Assembly: GCA_016758965.1 (NCBI GenBank)
Contig: JAEPRB010000036.1
Location: forward strand, 62,001-126,000
DNA: 64,000 nucleotides
Direction: 5' to 3'
Source: Circinella minor
Taxonomy: Eukaryota > Mucoromycota > Mucoromycetes > Mucorales > Lichtheimiaceae
The notes beneath the pieces are model-generated. The model was not told where the DNA came from, made no database searches, and saw only the letters and a list, made by a program, of their open reading frames with translations. Numbering within the stretch: position 1 is the first letter of the stretch; the number at the start of each line of letters is the position of its first letter. The position numbers were made by a program, and so were the translations under genes. This document shows positions 62,805-64,000 of the stretch, one piece after another.

Positions 62805-64000
62805 TTATAAGAAACATGTTCACTACTCTTTGGTTTTTATTTTTTTTTATTTTTCTTACATATAATTCTCTCTCTATATATACATACTTATACAACACAC
62901 ACATATAATGGCATATACGAAGAAAAAAAATACAAATCACCAACAAAAAAGAAAAGTTAATCCTCAAGGGAAAAAAAATTACTTCCCTTCCCTCCTCCAA
63001 AAAAAAAAAAACCTTTTTTTCTTAAAAATTACCTTTTTTTTTATACCCTAATTATTTACTCTATCTTTCTTCTCTCTCTCTTTTTTTTATAATACTCTTT
63101 TGATCTTGTCTTTGTGCTTTTGCTGGTTATATATTTTTTAATCTTGCATCTGCCTTAATCTTGTATTTGCTTCTTCTCTTTTTATAATCTTTTCCCCGTT
63201 TATACTTTTTTCCTTCTCTTAATTTGCATATTCCTTTTATTTTATTCTCCTTTTTTATATAAAGTTAATAACGAAATAATTTCTTTTATATATTATTACA
63301 AGAAAATTTCATATTGATCTAAAATTTGACAGAATTTTTTTTTTCCAGTTTGGATATGTATATATGTTCCTGTCATTTATAACGAATGGGTTAGTATAAT
63401 AACGGATATGATTAACATTTTATACAGCTGCGCAGCATATAATATCTGGAGAATATAGCTCGTAAAGAACATGATTAAGTATAATATCATTCTGGCTTGG
63501 ATGGTTTATTTTCCTCTATAGTTACCAGATCAATAAGATCTTTTAACTAGTTTCTAACCGGTTTACCATGGCAACAAAAAAATAAGAAAAGAACAGACAG
63601 GTATCGTTGTTATAGTTACATTTTTACTTCAAGGGGGGTGGGTTATTGGATCTAATAGATCGAATGACTTGAACTATAAATATTGTATAGCTTCTCATTA
63701 AATATATAAATGTAAATAACCTAAAAATAAATACATCAATCAAATACAACATGAAAACCAATCTGTGTAGGTTTAATAATATTATATATTTTTCATTTTT
63801 TCTTATTTCTAAGATATGGAAAAAGATTTTTAAAACAACAAAATAAAAGCAAAAAAAGATGAAGCTAAAATATTTGTTTATGTGAGAAGTGTGAGTGTGC
63901 GAGCGTGTTGAGTGCGAATATTGTGTATAAAAATGTTGTTCAGGATTTAATTTTTTTCTTTTAACTAATTAATTTACAAGAAGGACTTGACGTGGTTTTC
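62805..64000. other. 3' flank of the kinase gene, no gene recognised
   Basis: 1.2 kb to the window edge, AT-rich and T-rich up to about 63300. It probably holds the kinase 3' UTR and possibly the flank of a gene beyond the edge. No coding frame with recognisable features. Confidence 0.5.

Overview
The window reads as nuclear DNA of a filamentous fungus in the Mucoromycota, most likely Mucorales. It is very AT-rich, and its genes are broken by many short GT-AG introns, often 60-120 bp. Several genes open with a first coding exon of only 11-22 nt. One gene belongs to a family I associate with lineage-specific expansion in Mucoromycotina. I rebuilt exon chains by joining frames across GT-AG junctions and checking codon phase and agreement with known families. 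No tRNA, rRNA or CRISPR array is visible.

Layout. 1-1718 (+) is the 3' part of 6-phosphogluconate dehydrogenase, whose N-terminus lies off the left edge. 4264-8059 (+) is the gamma-tubulin complex protein GCP3/Spc98, convergent with 8303-10672 (-), the mRNA-export factor GLE1. 11080-13570 (-) is a peroxisomal 4-coumarate-CoA-ligase-like acyl-CoA synthetase ending in SKL. 13.6-29.8 kb is gene-poor: it holds one 57-residue Cys-rich protein behind a clear TATA box (19334-19507) and a decayed gene for a multi-BRCT DNA-damage protein (about 26457-29062). That relic carries a solo LTR with target duplication and lies against two copies of a repeat built on 22-bp units. 29853-37025 (+) is the TBP-displacing Swi2/Snf2 ATPase MOT1/BTAF1, convergent with 37368-38586 (-), a LACTB2-type metallo-beta-lactamase ending in SRL. 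41337-43035 (-) is a mitochondrial RsmH/METTL15 rRNA methyltransferase and 43508-46011 (-) a PSP1-domain protein. 46.0-53.3 kb is a second gene-poor tract; it holds an 86-bp GC-rich hairpin element between 10-bp direct repeats, a possible Argonaute relic, and a roughly 120-bp tandem duplication. 53349-55567 (+) is a Mucoromycota-type protein with a possible nuclease-like core. 57103-57775 (-) is a small protein with a PP1-docking RVSF motif and an in-frame TGA followed by more coding-like sequence. 60244-62804 (+) is an AGC kinase of the flippase-kinase type (Fpk1/Kin82/NRC-2).

The intact genes are mostly single-copy housekeeping functions: pentose phosphate pathway, microtubule nucleation, mRNA export, TBP turnover, mitochondrial ribosome and membrane asymmetry. 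They show no operon-like logic. The most unusual material lies in the two gene-poor tracts, where mobile or repeat sequence and broken genes accumulate. All calls rest on reading the sequence and recalled family features; no database search was run.
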